Shown: positions 5,262-14,427 of the stretch, in pieces
How positions within the stretch are numbered: position 1 is the stretch's first letter
How the letters are laid out: every line of letters begins with the position of its first letter
Assembly: GCA_964647745.1 (NCBI GenBank)
Contig: CAZYJG010000028.1
Coordinates: 1 to 16,578 of the forward strand
Source of the DNA: Thiopontia sp964647745
Lineage (GTDB): Bacteria > Pseudomonadota > Gammaproteobacteria > GCF-002020875
Length of the DNA: 16,578 bases
Direction of reading: 5' to 3'
The notes under the pieces: model-generated
Seen by the model: the letters and a program-made list of their open reading frames with translations, nothing else
The model's database searches: none
Told to the model about the DNA's origin: nothing
Made by a program: the position numbers and the translations under genes

Positions 5262-6902
5262 ATGAAGGCAGCGGTTCTGTTTGTAAAGGCGCTGGAGGCG
5301 GAGGGGGTCGAATATATCTTCGGCATCCCCGGTGAGGAGAACCTCGATTTTATCGATGCACTGAGGGATTCATCGATCCGGATGATCCTCACCCGTCATG
5401 AGCAGGCAGCAGGCTTTATGGCGGCCACCTATGGGCGCCTGACAGGGAAGGCGGGGGTCTGTCTCTCTACCCTGGGGCCAGGGGCCACCAATCTGGTTAC
5501 GGCAGCAGCCTATGCCCAGCTGGGGGCAATGCCGATGCTGATGGTTACCGGACAGAAGCCGGTCAGGAGCAGCAAGCAGGGCCACTTCCAGATTGTCGAT
5601 ATTGTCGACATGATGCACCCGCTCACCAAGAGCACCCACCAGATTGTCAGTGCCAACAATATCCCGACCCGGGTTCGTGAGGCCTTCCGTCAATCGGAGA
5701 ATGAACGCCCCGGTGCGGTCCATCTGGAGCTGCCGGAGGATATTGCCCGGGAGGAGACCGATGCCCCGCTGATCAGGAAGAGCATGTTCCGCCGTCCGGA
5801 TGCCGACCAGGTCGCAGTTGCCACCGCCGTCGAGATGATCGAGAAGGCGACCAGCCCACTGATTCTGGTGGGTGCCGGCGCCAACCGCAAGCGGACCAGC
5901 AAGAGTCTGCGTCAGCTGATCGACAAGACGGGGATCCCGTTCTTCTCTACCCAGATGGGGAAGGGGGTGGTGGATGAGCGCAGCCCCTGTTTTCTCGGTT
6001 GTGCATCACTCTCGGCAGGTGACTTCCTCCACCGCGCCATTGAACACGCGGACCTGATCATCAATGTGGGACATGATGTGGTGGAGAAGCCCCCCTTCTT
6101 CATGGATGAGGATCGGCCAGCAGTGATCCATGTCAACTATCTGACAGCAGCGGTAGATCCTGTCTACCACCCGCAGCTCGGGGTGATTGGGGATATCGCC
6201 AACTCCCTGAGGAAGATTGCCAACCGGATTGATCCCCAGCAGGGTTGGGACTTCTCCCGGGTCATGGAGATAAAGAACCACCTCAACCACCATCTGCATG
6301 AGGGGACGGATGACCCCCGTTTCCCGATCTATCCGCAGCGGCTGGTGGCCGATATCCGCAAGGTGATGCCGGAGGATGGAATCATCACCCTGGACAACGG
6401 GGTCTACAAGATCTGGTTCTCCAGAAACTATCCAGCCTACCGCTCCAATACGGTACTGCTGGACAATGCACTGGCCTCCATGGGGGCGGGGCTTCCCTCG
6501 GCCATTGCCGCAAAGCTGGTCTATCCCGAGAAGAAGGTGATGGCGATCTGTGGGGATGGTGGCTTTCTGATGAACTCACAGGAGCTGGAGACCGCAGTCC
6601 GTCTCAATCTGGATCTGGTGATCCTGGTGCTGCGGGATGACGCCTACGGGATGATCAAGTGGAAGCAGAGCAACATGGGGTTTGAGGATTTCGGGCTCGA
6701 TTTTGGCAACCCAGACTTCATCCTCTACGCCAGGAGCTATGGGGCGATGGGGCACCGTATCGAGTGTGCGGATTGCCTGCTGCAGGTGATCGAGCACTGC
6801 TTCCGTACCCCGGGGGTCCACCTGATTGAGGTGCCGATTGACTACAGTGAGAATGACCGGATTCTCAACCATGAGATCAGTGAGAGGAGCCAGTTGATAT
6901 GA
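5262..6902 (+). CDS. acetolactate synthase, AlsS-like (thiamine diphosphate enzyme)
   Basis: This 546-residue enzyme joins two pyruvates to acetolactate and CO2. The N-terminal domain has GIPGEENLDF (21-30), the cofactor-activating glutamate E47 in TRHEQAAGFMAA, and LGPGATNLVTA (71-81). The central domain begins near 190. The C-terminal domain has the diphosphate/Mg motif GDGGFLMNSQELETAV (431-446) with ligands D432 and D459 (VLRDDAYGM). An Asp at the second ligand position and the ELETAVRL stretch resemble the catabolic, FAD-independent AlsS type more than biosynthetic IlvB/IlvI. No small regulatory subunit gene is adjacent. The start is ATG 5262, five bases after GGGGAG (5251-5256); an ATG at 5223 is in frame but lacks a ribosome site. 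The stop overlaps the malate dehydrogenase start by four bases. G+C is clearly higher than in the preceding gene. Another pyruvate-type TPP enzyme is the main alternative. Confidence 0.85.
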   Translation: MKAAVLFVKALEAEGVEYIFGIPGEENLDFIDALRDSSIRMILTRHEQAAGFMAATYGRLTGKAGVCLSTLGPGATNLVTAAAYAQLGAMPMLMVTGQKPVRSSKQGHFQIVDIVDMMHPLTKSTHQIVSANNIPTRVREAFRQSENERPGAVHLELPEDIAREETDAPLIRKSMFRRPDADQVAVATAVEMIEKATSPLILVGAGANRKRTSKSLRQLIDKTGIPFFSTQMGKGVVDERSPCFLGCASLSAGDFLHRAIEHADLIINVGHDVVEKPPFFMDEDRPAVIHVNYLTAAVDPVYHPQLGVIGDIANSLRKIANRIDPQQGWDFSRVMEIKNHLNHHLHEGTDDPRFPIYPQRLVADIRKVMPEDGIITLDNGVYKIWFSRNYPAYRSNTVLLDNALASMGAGLPSAIAAKLVYPEKKVMAICGDGGFLMNSQELETAVRLNLDLVILVLRDDAYGMIKWKQSNMGFEDFGLDFGNPDFILYARSYGAMGHRIECADCLLQVIEHCFRTPGVHLIEVPIDYSENDRILNHEISERSQLI

Positions 6903-7819
6903 ACAAAATTACAATTGTGGGTGCAGGCCGGGTGGGGGAGGCGACTGCCCAGCTACTGGCGGTTCGCGAGCATGCGCGTGAGGTAGTGCTGATCGATATC
7001 AGTGAGGGGGCGGCCTCCGGAACTGCGCTCGATATTCAGGAGACGGCACCGATCCTGGGGTTCGATACCAAGGTGACCGGCAGTGATGACCCTGCGGCGA
7101 TGGCGGGTTCCGATGTGGTGGTGATTACCGCCGGGGTTCCGCGCAAGCCGGGGATGTCCCGTTCGGATGTGCTGGATATCAACCTCAAGGTGATTGATGG
7201 AATCGTGGCCAACATTGTTAAGTATGCATCAGATGCAATTATTATCATGGTGACCAATCCGGTTGATGTATTGACCTACCATGCATGGAAGAGCAGTGGG
7301 TGGGATCGCAGTAGGGTGATGGGGCAGGCTGGGGTGTTGGATTCGATGCGTATGGCGAGCTTTGTCTCAATGGAGACCGGCTTCTCGATCCGGGATATCA
7401 GTGCGATGGTGTTGGGTGGCCATGGCGATACCATGGTTCCGCTTCCCCGTTTTACCACTGTGAATGGAATTCCAGTTACCCAGTTTATTGCGGAGGAGCC
7501 GCTGCAGCAGCTGATCCAGCGTACTCGTGATGGGGGTGCCGAGATCCTGGCGCTGAAGCAGAACAGCAGTGCCTACGATGCCCCGGGGGCGGCAGTGGCC
7601 GAGATGATCAGTGCAATGAGCATGGATCGCCGACGGATCCTCCCCTGTGTCGCCATTCTTGATGGTGAGTACGGGCAGAGTGACATCGCAATGGGGGTGC
7701 CGGTCGTGCTGGGGCAGAGCGGAATGGAGCAGGTGGTGGAGCTCGATCTGAACCGGGAGGAGTTGTCTGCATTCTCCCGCTCGGCCGAGATGGTGCGTGC
7801 CGATCTGCAAAAAATTTGA
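6899..7819 (+). CDS. mdh: malate dehydrogenase, LDH-like type, NAD-dependent
   Basis: This 306-residue enzyme interconverts malate and oxaloacetate. The NAD fold begins with GAGRVG (8-13) and has an acidic D33 after the second strand, indicating NAD over NADP. Substrate-binding residues are R82 and R88 in GVPRKPGMSR, N120 in TNPVDV and R151 in DSMRM; the catalytic pair is D148 and H175 (GGHGDTMVPL). Arginine at R82 distinguishes malate from lactate dehydrogenases. Length is normal for the LDH-like bacterial group. Its ATG overlaps the stop of the acetolactate synthase gene (ATGA), so the two are translationally coupled. A link between pyruvate and malate metabolism is implied but no shared pathway is obvious. 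No intrinsic terminator follows. Confidence 0.95.
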   Translation: MNKITIVGAGRVGEATAQLLAVREHAREVVLIDISEGAASGTALDIQETAPILGFDTKVTGSDDPAAMAGSDVVVITAGVPRKPGMSRSDVLDINLKVIDGIVANIVKYASDAIIIMVTNPVDVLTYHAWKSSGWDRSRVMGQAGVLDSMRMASFVSMETGFSIRDISAMVLGGHGDTMVPLPRFTTVNGIPVTQFIAEEPLQQLIQRTRDGGAEILALKQNSSAYDAPGAAVAEMISAMSMDRRRILPCVAILDGEYGQSDIAMGVPVVLGQSGMEQVVELDLNREELSAFSRSAEMVRADLQKI

Positions 7820-7918
7820 GTGTTATGCAGTGGATCCGGTTAATCGGTTGATACGTATATATGAAGAGGGAAATGGTCAGGTGAGATATGCGGTATTGTC
7901 CTTTGGGGGGTCATTCAG
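7820..7918. other. intergenic region before the fatty-acid operon
   Basis: These 99 bases hold no terminator. A TTGATA at 7848-7853 resembles a -35 box but has no matching -10 at a normal distance. ATACGTATAT at 7851-7860 recurs at 3041-3050 in another intergenic gap; its core ATACGTAT is a palindrome. The operon promoter is either weak, of a type I cannot recognise, or upstream of acetolactate synthase. Confidence 0.4.
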
Positions 7919-8833
7919 ATGGGTGTGGAGGGTGACAGGCAGGGGTTTTTTTCTCGAGTCTCCAGGAGGCTTGAGGACGGGCTCAATGGTTGGCTCCTGT
8001 ATGAGGAGAAGCCGAGAGGCATCCCGCTGCAGGATTTTACCAAGCTGTGTAAAGAGCTCAGGCCGGCAGATGTGATTCTGGTGGAGGGGAGGAGCCGTGT
8101 CAGTCATGCGATCCGTGCCATCTCGCAATCGCAATGGACCCATGCAGCACTCTATATTGGGCGCTGTTTCGAGGTTTCAAAGGATCCCGAAATGGCAGAG
8201 ATTATACGCTGCCACTTTCATGGGGATCCGGAGGAGCAGTTGGTGGTTGAGAGCATCCTTGGAATGGGGATGATTATTACGCCACTCTCCAGATATGCAG
8301 ATGATGAGCTCCGCATCTGTCGCCCACAGGGGGTTAGTGACGAGGATGCAAGGGAGGTGGTTCGTTTTACGATTGCTCAGGTAGGGCGTGAGTATGATGT
8401 GCGCCAGCTGCTGGATCTTGCCCGTTTTATCTTTCCTTTTGGCATTGTGCCAAAACGCTGGCGCTCATCGCTGTTCCACCATAATGCGGGTAATCCGACC
8501 AGAGCGGTCTGCTCCACTGTGTTGGCAGAGGCCTTTATGCAGATTAAATTCCCTATACTGCCGGTAATCCGGCAGATCAACCAGGATTACACCCTGACAA
8601 AGCGGAATCCACGCCTCTTCATTCCGCGTGACTTTGACTACTCGCCCTATTTTCAGATCGTCAAGGTTCCCTATATCTCATTTGACCGTTCCATGTTGGG
8701 CCTGCGCAAGAGTGGCTATCGTAACCTGCCATGGCATAGCAATGAGAATGTCTACTGCAACAGCAGAAATGAGTGTTATGTGATGGGAGAGGATCTGGTG
8801 GAGGGTGTGGCTGATGAGGTGGAGGAGCCATGA
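7919..8833 (+). CDS. permuted papain-like hydrolase, YiiX/NlpC-P60 superfamily
   Basis: This 304-residue protein has the circularly permuted NlpC/P60 layout of the YiiX/YebB group (formerly DUF830). RPADVILVEGRS (49-60) leads into WTHAALYIG (73-81) with catalytic H75. Then follow VVESILGMG with E111, GREYDVRQLLDLARF (157-170), and the nucleophile C198 in RAVCSTVLAEAF. The His-before-Cys order is the mark of the permuted family, which also includes LRAT-type acyltransferases and HRASLS phospholipases. There is no signal peptide, so a cytoplasmic or membrane-peripheral site is likely. ATG 7919 is the only ordinary start, as the frame upstream is blocked by a stop; a G-run at 7905-7910 serves as ribosome site. 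Its stop overlaps fadE by four bases. An amide or lipid-ester substrate is inferred from family and context; it could also be a peptidase. Confidence 0.8.
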   Translation: MGVEGDRQGFFSRVSRRLEDGLNGWLLYEEKPRGIPLQDFTKLCKELRPADVILVEGRSRVSHAIRAISQSQWTHAALYIGRCFEVSKDPEMAEIIRCHFHGDPEEQLVVESILGMGMIITPLSRYADDELRICRPQGVSDEDAREVVRFTIAQVGREYDVRQLLDLARFIFPFGIVPKRWRSSLFHHNAGNPTRAVCSTVLAEAFMQIKFPILPVIRQINQDYTLTKRNPRLFIPRDFDYSPYFQIVKVPYISFDRSMLGLRKSGYRNLPWHSNENVYCNSRNECYVMGEDLVEGVADEVEEP

Positions 8834-11115
8834 GTAGCTACTGGGTTTTGCTGTTGCTTGTTGTGGCCATTCTGCTGGTCCCGGTGGTGCGTCAAAATCT
8901 GCTGACACGTATTATCTTCAAGGCGTTAACAAAGAGAATGCCAACAATCTCCTCAACAGAACAGGAGGCAATTGATGCTGGAACTGTCTGGTGGGAGAGG
9001 ACCCTGTTCCATGGAAAACCAGAGTGGGAAGAGTTGCTTGCGGTTCCTCCAGCACAGCTTACCCAGGAGGAGAAGGCATTTGTAGAGGGGCCGGTTGAAG
9101 AGTTGTGCAGAATGCTCAATGATTGGGAAATCAATGAGCTGGAAGATATTCCTGAACCTGTATGGAGATATGTAAAGGAGGGCAGGTTCTTTGGGATGGG
9201 GGTTCCCGCCAGCTATGGTGGGCTGGAGTTCTCAGCATTTGCCCACTCTGCGGTTATCCAGAAAATCTCCAGCCGAAGTGTGGCTGCAGCGGTTACTGTC
9301 ATGGTGCCCAACTCTCTGGGACCGGCAGAGCTGTTGACCCATTACGGTACCGATGAGCAGAGAGAGTACTACCTGCCACGGTTGGCAACGGGGCTGGAGG
9401 TCCCCTGTTTTGCCCTGACAGGCCCCAATGCAGGCAGTGATGCGGGTTCCATGTCTGACCTCGGTATTGTGGAGCGTAGTGAGGTTGATGGAAAAGAGGT
9501 GCTGGGAATTCGCCTCAATTTCAATAAGCGCTATATCACCCTGGCCCCGGTTGCGACACTGGTTGGGCTCGCATTCCATCTTCATGATCCGGACAAGCTG
9601 CTTGGAGAAGAGAGTGACATTGGGATTACTGTCGCCCTGATTCCGGCAGATCAGAAGGGGGTGGAGATCGGGCGGCGCCACAACCCACTCAATACCCCAT
9701 TCATGAATGGACCCATTAGTGGACGAGATATATTTATCCCCATGGATTGGGTGATTGGTGGGCAGGAGCGGGTTGGTCAGGGGTGGCGCATGTTGATGGA
9801 GAGTCTGGCGGCAGGGCGTTCAATCTCGCTACCGGCACTCAGTGCCGGGGCTGGCAAGTTTACCTGTCGGCTCATCAGTAGCTATGCACGGGTACGGGAG
9901 CAGTTTGGGATACCGGTTGGAGAGTTTGAGGGGGTGTCAGAGAGAATCGCCAGGATCGCAATCTCTACCTATACCATGGATGCCGTGCGCCGCCTCAATA
10001 CCCAGGCGATTGATCTCGGGGAGCGCCCATCGGTACTCTCCGCCATTGCCAAATACAATCTGACAGAGATGATGCGCCAGGTGGTCAATGATGGAATGGA
10101 TGTGGCTGGTGGCAAGGGGATCATGCTGGGGCCATCCAACCTGCTGGGGCATCCCTATATTGCACTACCGATCAGTATCACGGTTGAGGGGGCAAATATC
10201 CTGACTCGCAGCATGATTGTATTTGGGCAGGGGGCCATTCGCAGTCACCCCTATCTGCTGGATGAGATCGAGGCAATTCACGACGCGGACAGGGAGCGGG
10301 CACTGCGTTGCTTTGACCGGGCGCTTGCTGCCCATGTCGTCTCCACAGCCTGGGGGGTGGTGCGCTCTTTCTGGCTGATGTTGAGTGGAGGGCACTTCTC
10401 TGCACGACCTGCTGGAAGCTCAGTCCCTGGAATATACCGACAGGTGAATCGCCTTGGTGCGGCCTTCTCTATCATGGCAGATATCTCTCTGGTCGTACTG
10501 GGTGGAAGGATGAAGGTGATGGAGTCTATCTCAGGGCGTTTTGCCGATTGTCTGAGCGGCCTCTACCAGGTATCTGCAATCCTGAAGCTGCACCATGACA
10601 GGGGGGAGCCTGCGGAAGAGAGGGATATTGTGCGTGCTGCAGCAGAGTCTGAACTGCTGCGTGTGGAGCAGTCACTGGATGGGGTGTTGAGAAACTTCCC
10701 CGTTCGTCCGGTTGCATGGCTGCTGAGGGCAGTGACCATGTTGTTTGGTGTGCGCAGCCATGGTCCCAGTGATCAACTGCTTCACAGGATCAGCCGAAGT
10801 GTCATGCAGCAAGGTGAGCTGCGTGATCAACTGACAAAGGGGATATATATCCCTGATGGTGATGATGAGCCGCTGGCCCAACTGGAGGCGGCAATGAGAT
10901 CTGTAGAGGATGTATCTGCTATCCGCAACACCCTTAGGCAGCGTTATGGTTCATCTGCCATCAAACCCGGGAAGATTCTGCATACCATTCGGCAGGCAGC
11001 CAGTGATGGGGTCCTATCGGATATTGACCGTCACAGGCTGGAACAGTGGCTGGATCTGCACGATACGGTGATTGCCGTGGATGACTTTGATTCTGAGGAG
11101 ATGGTTCATGGATAG
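8830..11115 (+). CDS. fadE: acyl-CoA dehydrogenase FadE
   Basis: This 761-residue FAD enzyme carries out the first step of beta-oxidation, acyl-CoA to trans-2-enoyl-CoA. A hydrophobic N-terminal anchor spans residues 4-20, as in E. coli FadE (814 residues). The dehydrogenase core has FGMGVPASYGGLEFS (121-135), CFALTGPNAGSDAGSM (193-208), YARVREQFGIPVGEFEGV (352-369) and the block TVEGANILTR (451-460), in which E453 is the probable catalytic base. GQGAIRSHPYL follows, and the remaining 280 residues are the FadE-specific C-terminal domain (DUF1974 type), which sets it apart from 390-residue acyl-CoA dehydrogenases. ATG 8830 overlaps the hydrolase stop (ATGA) and the gene's end overlaps fadI by eight bases. 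Electrons would go to ETF, whose genes are not in this window. Chain-length preference cannot be read from the sequence. Confidence 0.95.
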   Translation: MSSYWVLLLLVVAILLVPVVRQNLLTRIIFKALTKRMPTISSTEQEAIDAGTVWWERTLFHGKPEWEELLAVPPAQLTQEEKAFVEGPVEELCRMLNDWEINELEDIPEPVWRYVKEGRFFGMGVPASYGGLEFSAFAHSAVIQKISSRSVAAAVTVMVPNSLGPAELLTHYGTDEQREYYLPRLATGLEVPCFALTGPNAGSDAGSMSDLGIVERSEVDGKEVLGIRLNFNKRYITLAPVATLVGLAFHLHDPDKLLGEESDIGITVALIPADQKGVEIGRRHNPLNTPFMNGPISGRDIFIPMDWVIGGQERVGQGWRMLMESLAAGRSISLPALSAGAGKFTCRLISSYARVREQFGIPVGEFEGVSERIARIAISTYTMDAVRRLNTQAIDLGERPSVLSAIAKYNLTEMMRQVVNDGMDVAGGKGIMLGPSNLLGHPYIALPISITVEGANILTRSMIVFGQGAIRSHPYLLDEIEAIHDADRERALRCFDRALAAHVVSTAWGVVRSFWLMLSGGHFSARPAGSSVPGIYRQVNRLGAAFSIMADISLVVLGGRMKVMESISGRFADCLSGLYQVSAILKLHHDRGEPAEERDIVRAAAESELLRVEQSLDGVLRNFPVRPVAWLLRAVTMLFGVRSHGPSDQLLHRISRSVMQQGELRDQLTKGIYIPDGDDEPLAQLEAAMRSVEDVSAIRNTLRQRYGSSAIKPGKILHTIRQAASDGVLSDIDRHRLEQWLDLHDTVIAVDDFDSEEMVHG

Positions 11116-12409
11116 GGTGCAACATCACAAGGTCTACGTAGTGGATGGGGCCCGTACCCCATTCCTGAAGGCGCGTGGAAAGCAGGGGCCATTCTCTGCC
11201 TCGGACCTGGCTCTGCAGGCTGGCCGATCCCTGTTGATGAGGCAGACCTTCAGGCCGACCGATCTGGATGAGGTGATCATGGGGTGTGTGATGCCGAGCC
11301 CTGATGAGACCAATGTCGCACGGATCATTGCGTTGCGACTGGGGTGTGGCAAGCGTGTCCCGGCGTGGACGGTGCAGCGTAATTGCGCCTCTGGGATGCA
11401 GGCCATTGATGCGGCACGGCTGAAAATAATGACAGGGGAGTCAGATCTGATTCTTGCAGGAGGAACCGAGGCAATGAGTCGGGCTCCCGTACTGTTTCGA
11501 CCAGAGATGGTGGACTGGTTGGGGCTCTGGCAGAAGGCGCGTTCATTTTCTGAGAAGATCGGCGCACTGAAAAAACTGCAACTGCGTTTTCTTGCGCCAG
11601 TGATCGGGATTCTTCGCGGGCTCACTGATCCGGTGGTTGGGTTGAGTATGGGGCAGACTGCAGAAAATCTTGCATGGCGCTTCGGGATCAGCCGAGAGGA
11701 GATGGATGCATTCTCCATCAGAAGTCACCAGAGACTGGCCAGCGCAATTGAGCAGAAACGTCTGAGTGAAATCGTACCGATCATCTCACCGGGGGGTGAT
11801 CAGTTTGTCTCTGATGACGGGGTACGTGGTGACTCCACCATGGAGCAACTGGCCGGACTCAGGGCGGTTTTTGACAGGAAGTTCGGGCTGGTTACTGCAG
11901 GTAACAGTGCACAGATTACCGATGGGGCTGCGCTGCTGTTGCTGGCCAGCCGGGATGCGGTAGAGCGTTACGGACTCTCCGTTATGGGAACCATCGATGA
12001 TGTGAACTGGGCAGGGTTGGATCCGGCACAGATGGGGCTGGGGCCTGCCTATTCAATTTCCCCAATGTTGCAGCGCAACAAGATTGGAATTGATGATATC
12101 GATGCCTGGGAGATTAATGAGGCCTTCGCTGTACAGGTACAGGCCAACCTGCTTGCACTTCAGGATGGTGATTTCTGTAGGGACGAACTGGGGCTGGATC
12201 AGCCGTTCGGGAAGATTCCGCAAGAGAGCATGAACAGGGATGGGGGGGCAATTGCAGTCGGCCATCCGGTGGGTGCCAGTGGGGCAAGGATTGTCCTCCA
12301 TCTGCTCCATACACTGAGAGAGCGAGGCGGAGAGAGGGGGGTGGCATCACTCTGTATCGGTGGTGGCCAGGGTGGGGCAACACTGGTAACGGCGGGGGAT
12401 CAGTTATGA
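11108..12409 (+). CDS. fadI: 3-ketoacyl-CoA thiolase, FadI type
   Basis: This 433-residue thiolase splits 3-ketoacyl-CoA into acetyl-CoA and a shortened acyl-CoA. The nucleophile is C93 in QRNCASGMQAID, NEAF lies at 337-340, the catalytic H386 in GHPVGASGARI and the second cysteine C416 in SLCIGGGQGG. A long loop (about 130-180, including FLAPVIGILRGLTDPVVGLSMGQ) is typical of the membrane-associated FadI/trifunctional beta subunit rather than FadA (387 residues). Length and the fadI-fadJ gene order agree with FadI. The start is ATG 11108, seven bases after GAGGAG (11095-11100); an in-frame ATG at 11072 lies deep in fadE without a ribosome site. The gene overlaps fadE by eight bases and fadJ by four. 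Confidence 0.93.
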   Translation: MDRVQHHKVYVVDGARTPFLKARGKQGPFSASDLALQAGRSLLMRQTFRPTDLDEVIMGCVMPSPDETNVARIIALRLGCGKRVPAWTVQRNCASGMQAIDAARLKIMTGESDLILAGGTEAMSRAPVLFRPEMVDWLGLWQKARSFSEKIGALKKLQLRFLAPVIGILRGLTDPVVGLSMGQTAENLAWRFGISREEMDAFSIRSHQRLASAIEQKRLSEIVPIISPGGDQFVSDDGVRGDSTMEQLAGLRAVFDRKFGLVTAGNSAQITDGAALLLLASRDAVERYGLSVMGTIDDVNWAGLDPAQMGLGPAYSISPMLQRNKIGIDDIDAWEINEAFAVQVQANLLALQDGDFCRDELGLDQPFGKIPQESMNRDGGAIAVGHPVGASGARIVLHLLHTLRERGGERGVASLCIGGGQGGATLVTAGDQL

Positions 12410-14427
12410 ATGGCAGAGATCAGTGGAGACTGGAGATGGATGAGCATCAGGTTGGCTGGCTCCATTTCGATACTCCGGATGCAGCTGTCAATACACTCTC
12501 CCGCCGTGCCCTTGAGCAACTCAACGAGATCATTGGGGAGATTGAGCAGGGTTCTCTCAAGGGGGTGGTGATCCTCTCTGACAAGAGGGGTGGCTTTATT
12601 GCAGGGGCAGATGTCAGGGAGTTCACCTCAATCAATAGGGAAAGTGAGGCTGAAGAGTTGATGAGCCATGCACGTGGGGTATTTGCCCGACTCGAGGGGT
12701 TGTCGATACCAACGGTTGCAATGATCCATGGGCACTGCCTTGGTGGGGGGCTGGAGTTGGCCCTGGCGTGTCGCTATCGGGTGGCCCGGGAGGAGGCCTC
12801 ACTTGGGTTTCCTGAGGTGCTTCTGGGGATCTTCCCGGGATTTGGGGGTAGTGTGCGCTCCATCAGAAGAGTGGGCATCCTCACGGCAATGACGATGATG
12901 TTGAGTGGGCGCCCGCTTCATGCAAAACGGGCAGCAAAGGTGGGGCTGGTGGATGCTGCAGTGCCTGGGCGTCAACTACGCCGTGCGGTGCTCCACTTTA
13001 TTGAGCATCAGCCAAAACAGAGACGTCCCTCAATCGGGGTGCGTCTGTTGGAGATGGCGCCTCTGCGGCCACTGGTGGCCGCACAGCTAAAGAGGAAGAC
13101 GGCTGAGCGGGTAAATCCAGACCACTACCCGGCACCCTTTACCCTGATTGATCTCTGGAAAAAACATGGCGGCAATAGTGAGGAGATGTTCCGGAGAGAG
13201 GGGGAATCAGTCTCCTCTCTTCTGGTCGGAGCAACTGCACAGAATCTTGTTCGTGTCTTCTTTCTGCAGGAGAGGATGAAATCCTTTGGCAAGAGAGCCC
13301 CCAAATCTGTAGGGCACCTGCATGTTATTGGTGCCGGTGTGATGGGTGGTGATATTGCGGCCTGGTGTGCGCTGCAGGGGATACAGGTGACGCTGCAGGA
13401 TCGGCACCTGGAGCCCGTTGCGGCAGTAATTGCTCGGGCAGAGAGGCTGTTTCGCAAGAAACTGCACAATCCACGGGATCGTCAGGCCGCACTGGATCGA
13501 CTGATCCCGGATCTTGATGGAGAGGGTATTCGAACTGCAGATATTGTTCTGGAGGTAATCATTGAGGATCTTGATATCAAGCGTGCCCTCTACCGGGAGA
13601 TAGAGCCAAGGATGCGACCTGATGCAATCCTTGCAACCAATACCTCAAGCATTCCAATTGATCAGTTGGCAGAGGGGCTCTCCAGGCCGGAGCGAATAGT
13701 GGGGATACATTTCTTTAATCCCGTTGCCAAAATGAAGCTGGTTGAGGTGGTTGCTGGTTCCATCAGCAGTGATAAGAGTCTGCAAGGCGCTGCCGGTTTT
13801 GTGACGCAGATTCGTCGCCTGCCACTGCCGGTCAAGAGTTCCCCCGGCTTCCTTGTGAATCGGATCCTGATGCCCTATCTGATGGAGTCAGTCCAGATGG
13901 TGGGTGAGGGGATTACTCCCGATGAAATTGATCGAATTGCATTGGAGTTTGGTATGCCAATGGGGCCGATTGAGCTGGCAGATACGGTAGGTCTTGATGT
14001 CTGTGTGGCAGTGGCGAGAGAGTTGTCTGAGGTTACTGGAGACAAGGTTCCCAGCCAGTTGCTCCAATGGGTGGAGGAGGGGCGACTCGGGAGAAAGAGT
14101 GGTCATGGATTCTACCGTTACAAAAAAGGGCAACGTGTTGACAAGAGAGATAATGGAGGCTCTTCTGGGGAGAGCGCGTTGATTCTGGACCGTATGGTCC
14201 TGCGCATTGTCAATGAGGCACTCCGTTGTCTGGATGAGGGCGTGGTGGAGAGCGGTGATCTGCTGGATGCGGGGATGGTGTTTGGCACAGGCTTTGCCCC
14301 CTTTCGTGGTGGCGTAATACAGTACATCAGGCAGCGTGGAAAAGAGAATATTGAGAAGCGATTGTTGGAGCTGGAGCAGACGCTAGGTGACCGCTTTCAG
14401 AGGGTTCCAGGATGGGATCAAGTATAG
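12406..14427 (+). CDS. fadJ: fatty acid oxidation bifunctional protein, FadJ type
   Basis: This 673-residue protein hydrates enoyl-CoA and oxidises 3-hydroxyacyl-CoA with NAD. The crotonase domain (about 5-190) has FIAGADVREF (64-73), the oxyanion-hole region GHCLGGGLELALAC with E117, and GFPEVLLGIFPGFGG with E137; both catalytic glutamates are kept. The dehydrogenase domain starts at the NAD site VIGAGVMGGDIA (307-318) and has the dyad H435 (GIHFFNPVAKMKLVEVV) and E447, spaced 12 residues as in FadB. The C-terminal half (about 480-673) supplies the dimerisation domains. It is somewhat shorter than FadJ (714) or FadB (729). It starts at ATG 12406 in a four-base overlap with fadI; the order thiolase then alpha subunit matches fadIJ, not fadBA. 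Together they would form the alpha/beta trifunctional complex. Confidence 0.94.
   Translation: MNGRDQWRLEMDEHQVGWLHFDTPDAAVNTLSRRALEQLNEIIGEIEQGSLKGVVILSDKRGGFIAGADVREFTSINRESEAEELMSHARGVFARLEGLSIPTVAMIHGHCLGGGLELALACRYRVAREEASLGFPEVLLGIFPGFGGSVRSIRRVGILTAMTMMLSGRPLHAKRAAKVGLVDAAVPGRQLRRAVLHFIEHQPKQRRPSIGVRLLEMAPLRPLVAAQLKRKTAERVNPDHYPAPFTLIDLWKKHGGNSEEMFRREGESVSSLLVGATAQNLVRVFFLQERMKSFGKRAPKSVGHLHVIGAGVMGGDIAAWCALQGIQVTLQDRHLEPVAAVIARAERLFRKKLHNPRDRQAALDRLIPDLDGEGIRTADIVLEVIIEDLDIKRALYREIEPRMRPDAILATNTSSIPIDQLAEGLSRPERIVGIHFFNPVAKMKLVEVVAGSISSDKSLQGAAGFVTQIRRLPLPVKSSPGFLVNRILMPYLMESVQMVGEGITPDEIDRIALEFGMPMGPIELADTVGLDVCVAVARELSEVTGDKVPSQLLQWVEEGRLGRKSGHGFYRYKKGQRVDKRDNGGSSGESALILDRMVLRIVNEALRCLDEGVVESGDLLDAGMVFGTGFAPFRGGVIQYIRQRGKENIEKRLLELEQTLGDRFQRVPGWDQV

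Noticed and set aside
7797..8075. 92-residue plus-strand frame bridging mdh and the hydrolase gene
   Set aside because: It overlaps two well-supported genes in another frame and its product is Arg/Gly/Ser-rich without any motif.
11134..11718. 194-residue minus-strand open frame within fadI
   Set aside because: It is antisense to the thiolase active-site region; no ribosome site or family motif.
12406..14427. fadB instead of fadJ
   Set aside because: The thiolase precedes the alpha subunit and is of the longer FadI type, so fadIJ fits better, although the alpha subunit alone could not decide it.
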